Assembly: GCA_041652335.1 (NCBI GenBank)
Contig: JBAZHL010000025.1
Span: 1 to 8,683 of the forward strand
Direction: 5' to 3'
Source: 2-01-FULL-49-10 sp041652335
GTDB lineage: Bacteria; Patescibacteriota; Kazan-3B-28; UBA10110
DNA: 8,683 nucleotides
This document shows positions 1 to 5,262 of this stretch, one piece after another. A program made the translations under genes and the position numbers. Position 1 is the first letter of the stretch. The number at the start of each line of letters is the position of its first letter. The notes below the pieces were generated by a model, which saw nothing but the letters and a program-made list of their open reading frames with translations, was not told the DNA's origin and ran no database searches.

Positions 1-1334
1 CGGGGCACGAGGCGTTCTCGGCAATTCGGGCTCAGGGGACTAAGGTAACCGATGTGGTGGTGTTGGTGGTAGCGGCGGATGATGGAGTAAAACCTCAAAC
101 GATTGAGGCGATCGATTTAGCTAAGGCTGCCAATGTGCCAATGATCGTGGCGGTAACCAAGATCGATAAGCCGGGCGCTAACATCGAGAAGGTTAAACAA
201 GAGCTTAATGTCCATCAAATTCTAACTGAATCCTGGGGCGGCAAGGTGCCACTGGCTGGCGTCTCATCCAAAACTGGTGAAGGGGTGGACGACCTGTTAG
301 AGCTGATCGCCCTGACCTCGGAAGTGAGTGAATTAACCGCTAACTACACCGGGAGGGCGCGCGGGATAATTATCGAAGCTCGGCGCGATCCCAAGATGGG
401 GCAGATCGCCACTATTATTGTTAAGGCGGGAAAGTTTTCGATTGGTGATCACTTTGTAGCCGGCGGTACGTATGGCAAGGTTAAGGCGATGTTCGATTAC
501 ACCGGTAAACGAATTAAGGATGGTTTTCCATCTCAGCCGGTTAGTGTAGTGGGATTTGTGGGCGAACCACAGATCGGAGCAGAACTGATCGAAATTGATA
601 ACGAGAAAGAGGCTCGCAACAAGGCGGCCGATAGCGCGGTGGCCTCGGCGCGACGGATCACGGTAACCAAGAGTGATTTGGATGTATTAGCCAGTCAGAT
701 CCGCGCACAGCAAGTGCAGAATTTAAATATTGTATTAAAAGCGGACGTTCAGGGCTCGTTGCAAGCGATTCGCGATCAATTAACCAAGATCCGAACTGAT
801 CGGGGCGGCAGCATCCAGATAGTGAGCGACGGCGTGGGTAATATCGCCGAATCGGATATCTTGGCTGCTCAAGGTGGTAATGCCTTTGTGGTGGGATTTA
901 AAGTCCGGATCTTACCCGGCGCTACTAAAATGGCCGAAAAAGATGGAGTTAAGCTGTTAACCTACGACATCATCTACGAGCTAACTGCCGATCTTAAGAA
1001 TTTGTTATTGGAATCAACTGGTCTCCAGAAAAAAGAAACGATCGAAGGCGAAGGTAAGGTCCTAAAAGTATTTTTCTCTACCGCCAAAAGCAAGATCGTG
1101 GGTTGCAAGGTAACTAAAGGGCTGGCTCGCAAAGGTCAATTGTTGCGGATATATCGCGACGATGAAGTTATTGGTGAGGGACCGATCGAGAAAGTGCAGT
1201 TGGTGGCCCAAGAAGTAGACGAGGCCAAAGCTGGCGCCGATTATGGTTTTTCTGTTAATTTGAATGCCAAGATCAAAGAAGGGGATCGGGTGGAATTTGT
1301 TAAGGTGGAGTACATCAAAGCTAAGATCATTTAG
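1..1334 (+). CDS. infB: Translation initiation factor IF-2, 3' part (5' end outside window)
   Basis: IF2 is the GTPase that brings initiator tRNA to the 30S subunit and promotes subunit joining. The reading frame is open from base 3 to the TAG at 1332-1334, giving 443 residues. It starts inside the GTPase domain at GHEAF, the end of the G3 motif DTPGHEAF, so the P-loop and N-terminal domains lie upstream. G4 is TKID (codons 156-167) instead of NKxD, and G5 is SSKTGEG. Then follow the domain II barrel (about residues 95-195), domain III (about 225-330) and the C-terminal barrel. The GTG at 54 is an internal valine, not the start. In the C-terminal barrel the usual Gly-Glu-Cys-Gly motif of the fMet pocket reads AGADYGF. 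First gene of an infB-rbfA-phosphoesterase operon; its stop directly abuts the rbfA ATG. Identity is certain from the family motifs. Confidence 0.96.
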   Translation, partial: GHEAFSAIRAQGTKVTDVVVLVVAADDGVKPQTIEAIDLAKAANVPMIVAVTKIDKPGANIEKVKQELNVHQILTESWGGKVPLAGVSSKTGEGVDDLLELIALTSEVSELTANYTGRARGIIIEARRDPKMGQIATIIVKAGKFSIGDHFVAGGTYGKVKAMFDYTGKRIKDGFPSQPVSVVGFVGEPQIGAELIEIDNEKEARNKAADSAVASARRITVTKSDLDVLASQIRAQQVQNLNIVLKADVQGSLQAIRDQLTKIRTDRGGSIQIVSDGVGNIAESDILAAQGGNAFVVGFKVRILPGATKMAEKDGVKLLTYDIIYELTADLKNLLLESTGLQKKETIEGEGKVLKVFFSTAKSKIVGCKVTKGLARKGQLLRIYRDDEVIGEGPIEKVQLVAQEVDEAKAGADYGFSVNLNAKIKEGDRVEFVKVEYIKAKII

Positions 1335-1694
1335 ATGGGTCACCGGATCGCGCGGATTCAGAGCGAGTTGGAGCGAATCTTGGGAGATTTCTTCCTAAAG
1401 GAGGGGAGAGGTTTTGGTATTGGGATGGTGTCGGTTAATGGTATATTGGTTAGTTCGGATCTATCGCAGGCGAAGGTGTTGGTCAGTTTTATTGGGGAGC
1501 AGTATCCAGAAGCGGCCTTTAAAAGATTAATCAAGTGCAGCCGTGATATTCAGACCTTTGTTTTTCGCCGGTTACAGATTAGAAAGGTGCCAAAACTGGT
1601 ATTTGAACTTGATCGTGACCCAGCTGGGGCTTATCGCATGGATCAACTTTTAGATGATATCGACCGACCTAAAAATAAAGATTCAAACGTTTAG
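1335..1694 (+). CDS. rbfA: Ribosome-binding factor A
   Basis: RbfA is a small KH-type protein that binds the maturing 30S subunit near the 5' end of 16S rRNA and assists its processing. The 119-residue length is normal. Visible family features are the N-terminal helix HRIARIQSELERILGDF, the strand ending in VSSDLSQAKVLVSF, and the C-terminal RRLQIRKVPKLVFELD. The ATG directly follows the infB TAG (TAGATG) with no good SD at the usual distance, so translation probably depends on coupling to infB. The last 41 bases overlap the next gene in another frame. The infB-rbfA order is the classical one in bacteria, which supports the call. Confidence 0.93.
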   Translation: MGHRIARIQSELERILGDFFLKEGRGFGIGMVSVNGILVSSDLSQAKVLVSFIGEQYPEAAFKRLIKCSRDIQTFVFRRLQIRKVPKLVFELDRDPAGAYRMDQLLDDIDRPKNKDSNV

Positions 1695-2592
1695 AGAGCA
1701 GGCACAAGCTGCGACTAAAATTTTAATAGTTACGCATTTTAAACCAGACGGTGATGCTATCGGGTCGGTTTTGGCTTTGCGGATATTGTTAAAGGAATTG
1801 GGCAAGGAGGCGGAAGTGGCGACAATGGACACGCCACCGGAAGCTTTCTCATTTTTACCGTATTTTTTAAAGATCAAAGAGGATTATCGGCCAGAGCATT
1901 TCGATATGGTGGTGATGGCGGATTGTGGCGGTTGGAGCCGCACGGGTTGGTTTGAGGATGACGAGCTGCGGATCGATTGGCCCAAGTATTTGGTGGTCCT
2001 CGATCATCATCATGCTCAGAGCTATAGTCCGGGGTTGGTGATCGCGGACGAGAATCTATCATCAACTGCACAGTTGGTCTATTACGTGTTTCGCGAGTGG
2101 GGGATAGAGATCAATTCTGATGCCGCTAACTGTCTGATGACCGGCCTCTCTACCGACACCGGCAGTTTTAAGCACATTAGTACCACGCCGGAAGTGTTTA
2201 GAGTGGCAGCGGATCTGATGGAGGCCGGGGCGAATATTAACAAGATCACCCAGCACATCTATTTGGGCAAAAGCGTATCAAGTTTAAAACTGTGGGGGCG
2301 GACGTTGGATAAAATTCAGCAGGATCGGGCATTAGGGATAGTGGTGTCAGTTATTACTCGTGAGGATCTGGAAGAGTGTGGTGCCACCTTGGCCGATCTG
2401 GAAGGGGTGATCGATCTAATGAATACCGTGCCAGACACTAAGGCAACGTTTTTGTTGTCCGAGCGAGGCGACACCTTAAAGGGGAGTGTGAGGACTAACG
2501 ATCCCGATGTGGATGTCAGCAAATTAGCCGCCATCTTCGGCGGTGGGGGGCACATCAAGGCCGCCGGCTTTAATGTCTCCCTCGACGAATAG
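1654..2592 (+). CDS. nrnA: DHH/DHHA1 family phosphoesterase, NrnA-like (oligoribonuclease / pAp phosphatase type)
   Basis: Members of this family degrade very short RNAs and 3'-phosphoadenosine 5'-phosphate using Mn2+ in the cytoplasm; some relatives cleave cyclic dinucleotides. All hallmark motifs are present: motif I HFKPDGDAIGS (H28, D32, D34), motif II MADCGG (D90), motif III VVLDHHH (D117-H119), motif IV STDTGSF (D168), and the DHHA1 substrate-binding GGGGHIKAAGF (296-306). The 312-residue length fits stand-alone NrnA rather than RecJ, and no GGDEF or PAS domain precedes it. The chosen ATG lies inside rbfA (41-base overlap) with no clear SD, suggesting translational coupling; no later start keeps motif I intact. 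The exact substrate cannot be read from sequence. A perfect 10-base palindrome (2589-2598) straddles the stop codon, but no T-rich terminator follows. Confidence 0.9.
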   Translation: MISTDLKIKIQTFREQAQAATKILIVTHFKPDGDAIGSVLALRILLKELGKEAEVATMDTPPEAFSFLPYFLKIKEDYRPEHFDMVVMADCGGWSRTGWFEDDELRIDWPKYLVVLDHHHAQSYSPGLVIADENLSSTAQLVYYVFREWGIEINSDAANCLMTGLSTDTGSFKHISTTPEVFRVAADLMEAGANINKITQHIYLGKSVSSLKLWGRTLDKIQQDRALGIVVSVITREDLEECGATLADLEGVIDLMNTVPDTKATFLLSERGDTLKGSVRTNDPDVDVSKLAAIFGGGGHIKAAGFNVSLDE

Positions 2593-2609
2593 GCCTATAG
2601 GAGAAAACC

Positions 2610-2621
2610 GGCCTCCAGAGC
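2610..2621 (+). promoter_or_regulatory. Conserved 12-base box upstream of the unit 1 promoter
   Basis: GGCCTCCAGAGC is found exactly twice in the window: here, ending nine bases before the -35 of unit 1, and at 4257-4268, ending ten bases before the -35 of unit 2. Position and identity suggest a binding site for a shared regulator or another promoter-proximal element. The function is inferred from position only. Confidence 0.5.
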
Positions 2622-2630
2622 GGAAAATCA

Positions 2631-2659
2631 TTGACAACGGTCAGTTTTAGCAGTATAAT
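2631..2659 (+). promoter_or_regulatory. Consensus sigma70-type promoter of accessory unit 1
   Basis: TTGACA (2631-2636) and TATAAT (2654-2659) are both perfect and separated by exactly 17 bases, so this should be a strong vegetative promoter with a start near 2666. It directs transcription into ORF A1, leaving a leader of about 120 bases. TTGACAAC (2631-2638) is repeated inverted as GTTGTCAA at 2682-2689, so a dimeric regulator bridging the promoter is possible. Confidence 0.85.
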
Positions 2660-2682
2660 ACAACAACATAAACAGTCAACGG

Positions 2683-2716
2683 TTGTCAAGGGACGAAGGG
2701 TTGTGGACTTTGACAA
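2683..2716 (+). promoter_or_regulatory. Leader hairpin of unit 1
   Basis: TTGTCAA (2683-2689) pairs perfectly with TTGACAA (2710-2716) across a 20-base loop. The same arrangement (TTGTCA/TGACAA) occurs in the unit 2 leader at 4329-4364. The second TTGACA is not followed by a -10 at a usable distance, which favours a role as the 3' arm of an RNA stem rather than a second -35 box. An attenuation or stability role is inferred. Confidence 0.5.
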
Positions 2717-2733
2717 AATAGGGAGGTGCTAGA

Positions 2734-2778
2734 GCGACGTAGTCGCCGGACTTTCAACCCAAACCCGCCGGAGGCGGG
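2734..2778 (+). promoter_or_regulatory. Structured leader of ORF A1 with SD-bearing hairpin
   Basis: Two perfect hairpins stand before the A1 start: GCGAC-GTA-GTCGC (2734-2746) and CCCGCC-GGA-GGCGGG (2764-2778). The loop and 3' arm of the second contain GGAGG, and the ATG lies ten bases beyond it. The block GCCGGACT plus the second hairpin matches the leaders of ORFs A5 and B3, making this a partial copy of the repeated leader element of this locus. Confidence 0.55.
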
Positions 2779-2788
2779 CAGTAAAGCA

Positions 2789-3115
2789 ATGGTTATAGGT
2801 CTTAGGCTAATTGCCCTGTTGTCGCGGGAAGAGATGGAAAAACGTCTGCGCGAAAGCGAAGTCGGTTGCGACGATTACGTCGTTGAGAAGCTTTTCCCTG
2901 CCCTCTTGCGCCATGCGGGTGAGGAGCTGTATGCCAATGGTGTTGCAATGATGCTGTTGTTGGCAATCAACGACTCCTTCTCGGATGCTTTCATGATCAG
3001 AGACATGGTCCTGGATAGCTACTCCTCGGGACTGATTTCGGCCATGGTGCCGGAAGAGCGTGTCGCCGAGGTGACGGAGATTATTGACCAGTGTCGGAAA
3101 TCCGTCTCTGGTTGA
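2789..3115 (+). CDS. Unrecognised soluble protein, first gene of accessory unit 1 (ORF A1)
   Basis: A 108-residue protein that I do not recognise. It has no signal peptide or clear membrane span. It looks mainly helical, with an N-terminal charged helix rich in Glu/Arg/Lys (about residues 10-30), a central mixed hydrophobic segment around AMMLLLAINDSF, and an acidic C-terminal helix. I chose the ATG at 2789 because it follows the SD-bearing hairpin. The frame also stays open back to a GTG at 2726, but that start lacks a spaced SD and would translate the two leader hairpins, adding 21 residues. It is the promoter-proximal gene of unit 1, the same position held by ORF B1 in unit 2, though I see no similarity between the two proteins. 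A soluble partner or regulator of the small membrane proteins encoded downstream is only a guess from position. Confidence 0.65.
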   Translation: MVIGLRLIALLSREEMEKRLRESEVGCDDYVVEKLFPALLRHAGEELYANGVAMMLLLAINDSFSDAFMIRDMVLDSYSSGLISAMVPEERVAEVTEIIDQCRKSVSG

Positions 3116-3121
3116 GCGATT

Positions 3122-3183
3122 ATCAGCGGGATTGAAAACACTGACGTAAGTCAGTGGCATCGAATAGTGCCACCGGGGGTGGT
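3122..3183 (+). promoter_or_regulatory. Structured leader of ORF A2
   Basis: The stems are: weak ATC-AGCGG-GAT (3122-3132); then AAAA and a perfect 7-bp hairpin CACTGAC-GTAA-GTCAGTG (3139-3156, GNRA-type loop); then GCCACC-GGG-GGTGGT (3169-3183, one G-U pair), which precedes the GTG start by three bases. The middle stem aligns with CACTGGC/GCCGGTG in the ORF B2 leader. An A-U pair here corresponds to G-C there, a compensatory change that supports a conserved RNA fold. Confidence 0.55.
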
Positions 3184-3186
3184 GCA

Positions 3187-3396
3187 GTGTCGTTACTAAT
3201 CTTTATCTTCCCGGCAATCATGCTTTTCTTCTCCATAGGCGCCATAGTCCGGGCGCGCACGTGGGGAAGCAAAGCTGGTGATCCGGTTTACCAGTCCAAA
3301 GCGAAGCAGTGGCTGTCGTTAGGCAGCGTCGAACTGATCGTGGGGTTGGTGGCAATTACGGAGTTCACTATTCTCTACATCAACGGCAGGATATAA
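3187..3396 (+). CDS. Small two-span membrane protein (ORF A2)
   Basis: A 69-residue protein of no recognised family. Two hydrophobic segments (about residues 3-21 and 43-65) flank a polar loop, RARTWGSKAGDPVYQSKAKQ, with a net positive charge. By the positive-inside rule both termini would face outward and the loop the cytoplasm. The GTG at 3187 was chosen because it follows the GC-rich leader hairpin and starts right at the first span. A GTG at 3154 is possible in the same frame but sits inside a leader stem and would add a Gly/Ser/Thr-rich stub. Second gene of unit 1; its TAA overlaps the first base of the next leader stem. Confidence 0.6.
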   Translation: MSLLIFIFPAIMLFFSIGAIVRARTWGSKAGDPVYQSKAKQWLSLGSVELIVGLVAITEFTILYINGRI

Positions 3397-3466
3397 TCTC
3401 GGCGGAGATACATAAAAACAACCGGGAAACAACCGGGTGTGCATCGGAATGCGGGGAGGGCCCCGC
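3396..3466 (+). promoter_or_regulatory. Structured leader of ORF A3
   Basis: ATCTC-GGCG-GAGAT (3396-3409) is a perfect 5-bp stem with a GGCG loop. The leaders of A5, B2 and B3 have the same stem with A-U replacing U-A at one pair. An 11-base perfect tandem repeat (3416-3437, unit AAACAACCGGG) follows and could pair CCGG with CCGG. A perfect 6-bp hairpin GCGGGG-AGGG-CCCCGC (3451-3466) lies just before the start. Confidence 0.55.
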
Positions 3467-3480
3467 AGGGAAATAATTCG

Positions 3481-3630
3481 GTGAGAGCTTCTGAAGGAAT
3501 CGGGTTTTCCCTGATTGCTATGTCGGTGGTGCTCATCTGCCTGACCCTGAATGATGCGTCGCTAAACGCGACGATGGCTATCCTGCTCCCCATGGTAGTG
3601 GGAGCAGCTTTCTACGTGCATGGTCGATAA
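3481..3630 (+). CDS. Very small two-span membrane protein (ORF A3)
   Basis: A 49-residue protein, unrecognised. Hydrophobic segments at about residues 7-23 and 28-46 are joined by a short turn, LNDASLNA, giving a hairpin-like membrane protein with a short N-terminal tail and a C-terminal YVHGR. I chose the GTG at 3481 because AGGG (3467-3470) lies ten bases upstream, after the leader hairpin. The frame is also open from a GTG at 3439, giving 63 residues, but that start would translate the hairpin. Third gene of unit 1, with 29 bases to ORF A4. Reality of the gene rests on its hydrophobic pattern, leader and position. Confidence 0.5.
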   Translation: MRASEGIGFSLIAMSVVLICLTLNDASLNATMAILLPMVVGAAFYVHGR

Positions 3631-3659
3631 AGTACTGAAATGCAAATGAGGTAATTCGA

Positions 3660-3875
3660 ATGAAAAAGGTTGCAACGAATGTCCTGCTCCAGGCTTTGTT
3701 TAGCCTGGATTACAGCCTGATCGGCATAGGGATTGCGGCTCTCTTAGCTGCGGTTATCTATGGGCCGATAGTTGGCTGGAGTGGTTGGCAGATAGCAGGG
3801 GGGATAACTATAGCTGTCGTCTGTATGACGCTGGGAGTTATCGTCGTCCGAGCCAAGCAGAACAACCCCTGCTAA
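3660..3875 (+). CDS. Small two-span membrane protein (ORF A4)
   Basis: A 71-residue protein, unrecognised. A basic N-terminus (MKKVATN) is followed by hydrophobic segments at about residues 18-36 and 44-63 and a basic tail, VRAKQNNPC, ending in cysteine. A canonical SD, GAGGT (3648-3652), sits seven bases before the ATG, so the start is well supported. Unlike most other genes of the locus, it lacks the structured leader; only a 29-base gap separates it from A3. The terminal cysteine is unusual for such a small protein. Fourth gene of unit 1. Confidence 0.65.
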   Translation: MKKVATNVLLQALFSLDYSLIGIGIAALLAAVIYGPIVGWSGWQIAGGITIAVVCMTLGVIVVRAKQNNPC

Positions 3876-3893
3876 CGATCGGCATGTATTGCG

Positions 3894-3971
3894 ACTTGTC
3901 GGAGTACACGCAAAACCTTGCGACTCAAAGAGCCGGACTGTCAGAGAGTGACGAACCGCCGGGAGGGCGGT
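3894..3971 (+). promoter_or_regulatory. Structured leader of ORF A5 (near-identical to the B3 leader)
   Basis: Predicted stems in order: ACTT-GTCG-GAGT (3894-3905, one U-G pair), CGCAA-AACC-TTGCG (3909-3922), GTCA-GAGAG-TGAC (3940-3952) and ACCGCC-GGGAG-GGCGGT (3955-3971), whose loop carries GGGAG. Bases 3908-3971 match 5278-5341 at 61 of 64 positions. None of the three differences breaks a stem; one changes C-G to U-G. The start codon follows seven bases later. Confidence 0.65.
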
Positions 3972-3978
3972 TGCATCA

Positions 3979-4170
3979 ATGGAGGTACATTTCTCTTGGC
4001 CGTGTGCAGCGATTGGTTTGGTTTGTGGGGTGTTGATCCACTGTCTTATCGACGGCTATCGCACACGGAGAGAATTTGATTGGACGATATTGGGCTCAAT
4101 TATCGTCCTGGGACTGGTACTTGCATGGCTGGTACTTGCATGGCTTGTTTTCCAGCAGCGCCCAGTTTAG
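3979..4170 (+). CDS. Small two-span membrane protein, paralogue of ORF B3 (ORF A5)
   Basis: A 63-residue protein, unrecognised. Hydrophobic segments at about residues 9-24 and 36-58 flank a charged loop, YRTRREFDW. The core FDWTILGSIIVL aligns with LDWTIFGSSIVL of ORF B3, and the leaders are nearly identical, so the two genes are duplicates. The second span contains a perfect in-frame 15-base tandem duplication (4114-4143) that repeats LVLAW and lengthens the helix compared with B3. The ATG is placed by the leader hairpin; GGAGG (3962-3966) is 12 bases upstream. Last gene of unit 1, followed by a terminator. Confidence 0.65.
   Translation: MEVHFSWPCAAIGLVCGVLIHCLIDGYRTRREFDWTILGSIIVLGLVLAWLVLAWLVFQQRPV
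4114..4143 (+). repeat. Perfect 15-base tandem duplication inside ORF A5
   Basis: The unit CTGGTACTTGCATGG occurs twice head to tail, in frame, encoding LVLAW-LVLAW in the second membrane span. It keeps the frame, so the gene still reads through. It looks like a recent slippage event because the copies are identical. Confidence 0.9.
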
Positions 4171-4175
4171 CATCG

Positions 4176-4234
4176 AGACCGGTATTCAAAGTTGTGTCTA
4201 TCACAGACACCGCCAAGAATAGCCGGTCTTTTTT
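4176..4234 (+). terminator. Rho-independent terminator of unit 1
   Basis: AGACCGG (4176-4182) pairs with CCGGTCT (4223-4229), closing a domain that holds a second hairpin GTGTCT-ATCAC-AGACAC (4194-4210). The outer stem runs directly into a T run (4229-4234). The same nested layout ends unit 2. The long distance between outer arms makes it atypical, and alternative pairing of ACCG (4209-4212) with CGGT is possible. Confidence 0.6.
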
Positions 4235-4256
4235 ACCCGAAAATATAATTGAAATT

Positions 4257-4268
4257 GGCCTCCAGAGC
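4257..4268 (+). promoter_or_regulatory. Conserved 12-base box upstream of the unit 2 promoter
   Basis: Second exact copy of GGCCTCCAGAGC, ten bases before the -35-like TTGACG of unit 2. A TATAAT at 4244-4249 lies just upstream but has no -35 partner. Confidence 0.5.
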
Positions 4269-4278
4269 AGTAAAGTCG

Positions 4279-4308
4279 TTGACGTAGAGCCAACAAGCGT
4301 GGCACAAT
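4279..4308 (+). promoter_or_regulatory. Probable promoter of accessory unit 2
   Basis: TTGACG (4279-4284) and CACAAT (4303-4308) are separated by 18 bases, a weaker match than the perfect promoter of unit 1. The call rests mainly on alignment with the unit 1 control region: same upstream box, same order and a similar downstream hairpin. Confidence 0.5.
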
Positions 4309-4328
4309 AAAGCCTACTGTTGATCTGG

Positions 4329-4364
4329 TTGTCAGGGTAGTTTTACGGGTTAACTCTTTGACAA
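4329..4364 (+). promoter_or_regulatory. Leader hairpin of unit 2
   Basis: TTGTCA (4329-4334) pairs with TGACAA (4359-4364) around a 24-base loop, matching the unit 1 hairpin in stem sequence and in the GGG that opens the loop. The remaining leader to the B1 start (4365-4434) shows no further clear structure. Confidence 0.45.
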
Positions 4365-4434
4365 TATGTGTGGTGTTGCGAGGGAGATGATGCTTTCTGG
4401 TCCAACCCGAATTCTTCGTAGGAGTGTTTAATCT

Positions 4435-4872
4435 ATGTTTAATAGAAGAACGCTGGAGACCGGAAGGCCCAGAGGGTTCTCAAAGTCTGCCAGATATTTT
4501 CTGGTGGGTGACGACTGCCTGTGCTGCGAAATTAACAGCATGGGTGGGGCATTGGCCAAACCAGGCCGCGACTACAGGATGGGGGACGGGTATGTCTATA
4601 CGGATAAGCCGCATCCTCTGTCTGTCTATCTGATTAGCAATGGTGTACGGCAGTTGCTGGGGGAGGTCAAACCTGGCGATATGCTGCGTGATCCGCGCAT
4701 TAAATTTGGCAGCAAAGAGATCGAAGTGTCTCTATTGGGCGCCAATGTGATTGATCTGCCGCTCGATACACCTCTGTGGCGGATGGAAGAAGAGGCAAAT
4801 AAGGTCACGCGCGCGATGGTAGTGGCTCGGCGAAAGAAGAGAGCTGATGCCAAGAAGGCGCGAGCCGAATAG
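4435..4872 (+). CDS. Unrecognised soluble protein, first gene of accessory unit 2 (ORF B1)
   Basis: A 145-residue basic protein that I cannot place in a family. The N-terminus is Arg-rich, and a C-x-C-C cluster follows at residues 28-31 (DDCLCCEI). The middle looks like mixed beta structure with several Gly/Asp turns. The C-terminus (about 115-145) is a long charged helix, first Glu-rich then very Lys/Arg/Ala-rich, possibly a coiled coil or a nucleic-acid or membrane-surface contact. There is no signal peptide or membrane span. The start is well supported by TAGGAG (4419-4424), ten bases before the ATG. It holds the same promoter-proximal position as ORF A1 but is not visibly related. A short alternative frame starting at 4424 is a shadow. 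Confidence 0.75.
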   Translation: MFNRRTLETGRPRGFSKSARYFLVGDDCLCCEINSMGGALAKPGRDYRMGDGYVYTDKPHPLSVYLISNGVRQLLGEVKPGDMLRDPRIKFGSKEIEVSLLGANVIDLPLDTPLWRMEEEANKVTRAMVVARRKKRADAKKARAE

Positions 4873-4892
4873 AACAGCAGCAAGTAAATCTC

Positions 4893-4948
4893 ACTCGGCG
4901 GAGTTGTACGCAAAACACTGGCAGGGAAACCGCCGGTGGACATTTTGC
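4893..4948 (+). promoter_or_regulatory. Structured leader of ORF B2
   Basis: ACTC-GGCG-GAGT (4893-4904) opens the element; bases 4893-4916 are identical to 5263-5286 in the B3 leader. A long hairpin follows: GCAAAA (4910-4915) with TTTTGC (4943-4948), a four-base bulge, and CACTGGC (4916-4922) with GCCGGTG (4932-4938), looped by a stretch containing AGGGA. The ORF has its own separate SD 13 bases after this hairpin. Confidence 0.6.
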
Positions 4949-4973
4949 AAACTGTGCTGTGAGGTAGAGTCAC

Positions 4974-5258
4974 ATGGCAACCATTCAATGGTTCGGGATA
5001 CTTCTCTTCGCGCTGGTGAGTGCGACGTTGTTGATGGCAATCATCGCCCTTCTTTTCGATGGGCCGCGCGACAGCAAGCTGGTCAACTGGATCACGGGGT
5101 GCCTCTGGGTCGTAACTACTATTATGTCAATGGCCGGGAGGCTGCTGACGGGCAAACCCGAGGGGTGGTCGTTACCGTCACTTCTTCCGATTGTCGGCGC
5201 GGGTTTCCTGGCCATCGTTTTCATTGTGAGAGCGGCCAGGTATGCGCCCAACAGGTAG
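4974..5258 (+). CDS. Small three-span membrane protein (ORF B2)
   Basis: A 94-residue protein, unrecognised. It has hydrophobic segments at about residues 5-29, 37-53 and 69-88, separated by polar turns DGPRDSK and TGKPEGW, and a basic tail, RAARYAPNR. This charge pattern would place the C-terminus in the cytoplasm. SD GAGGT (4961-4965) lies eight bases before the ATG, so the start is secure. It is the largest membrane protein of the locus and sits between the soluble B1 and the small B3. No catalytic motif is evident; holin-like, pilin-like and transporter-subunit roles are all possible but unsupported. Confidence 0.7.
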   Translation: MATIQWFGILLFALVSATLLMAIIALLFDGPRDSKLVNWITGCLWVVTTIMSMAGRLLTGKPEGWSLPSLLPIVGAGFLAIVFIVRAARYAPNR

Positions 5259-5262
5259 GGGG

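Noticed and set aside
2710..2715. TTGACA as a second -35 box in unit 1
   Set aside because: No -10-like sequence 16-19 bases downstream; it pairs with TTGTCAA upstream and has an equivalent in unit 2, so an RNA stem is more likely.
3894..3971. Group I/II intron or known riboswitch core in the repeated leader
   Set aside because: No recognisable intron catalytic core or known aptamer consensus; the element is too short and sits directly before start codons.
4244..4249. TATAAT as the -10 of unit 2
   Set aside because: No -35 at a proper distance; the preceding bases belong to the unit 1 terminator.
4626..4988. Minus-strand ORF of 120 codons opposite B1/B2
   Set aside because: It lies antisense to B1, which has a good SD, and to its structured leader; no SD or recognisable motif; composition looks like a mirror of the real gene.
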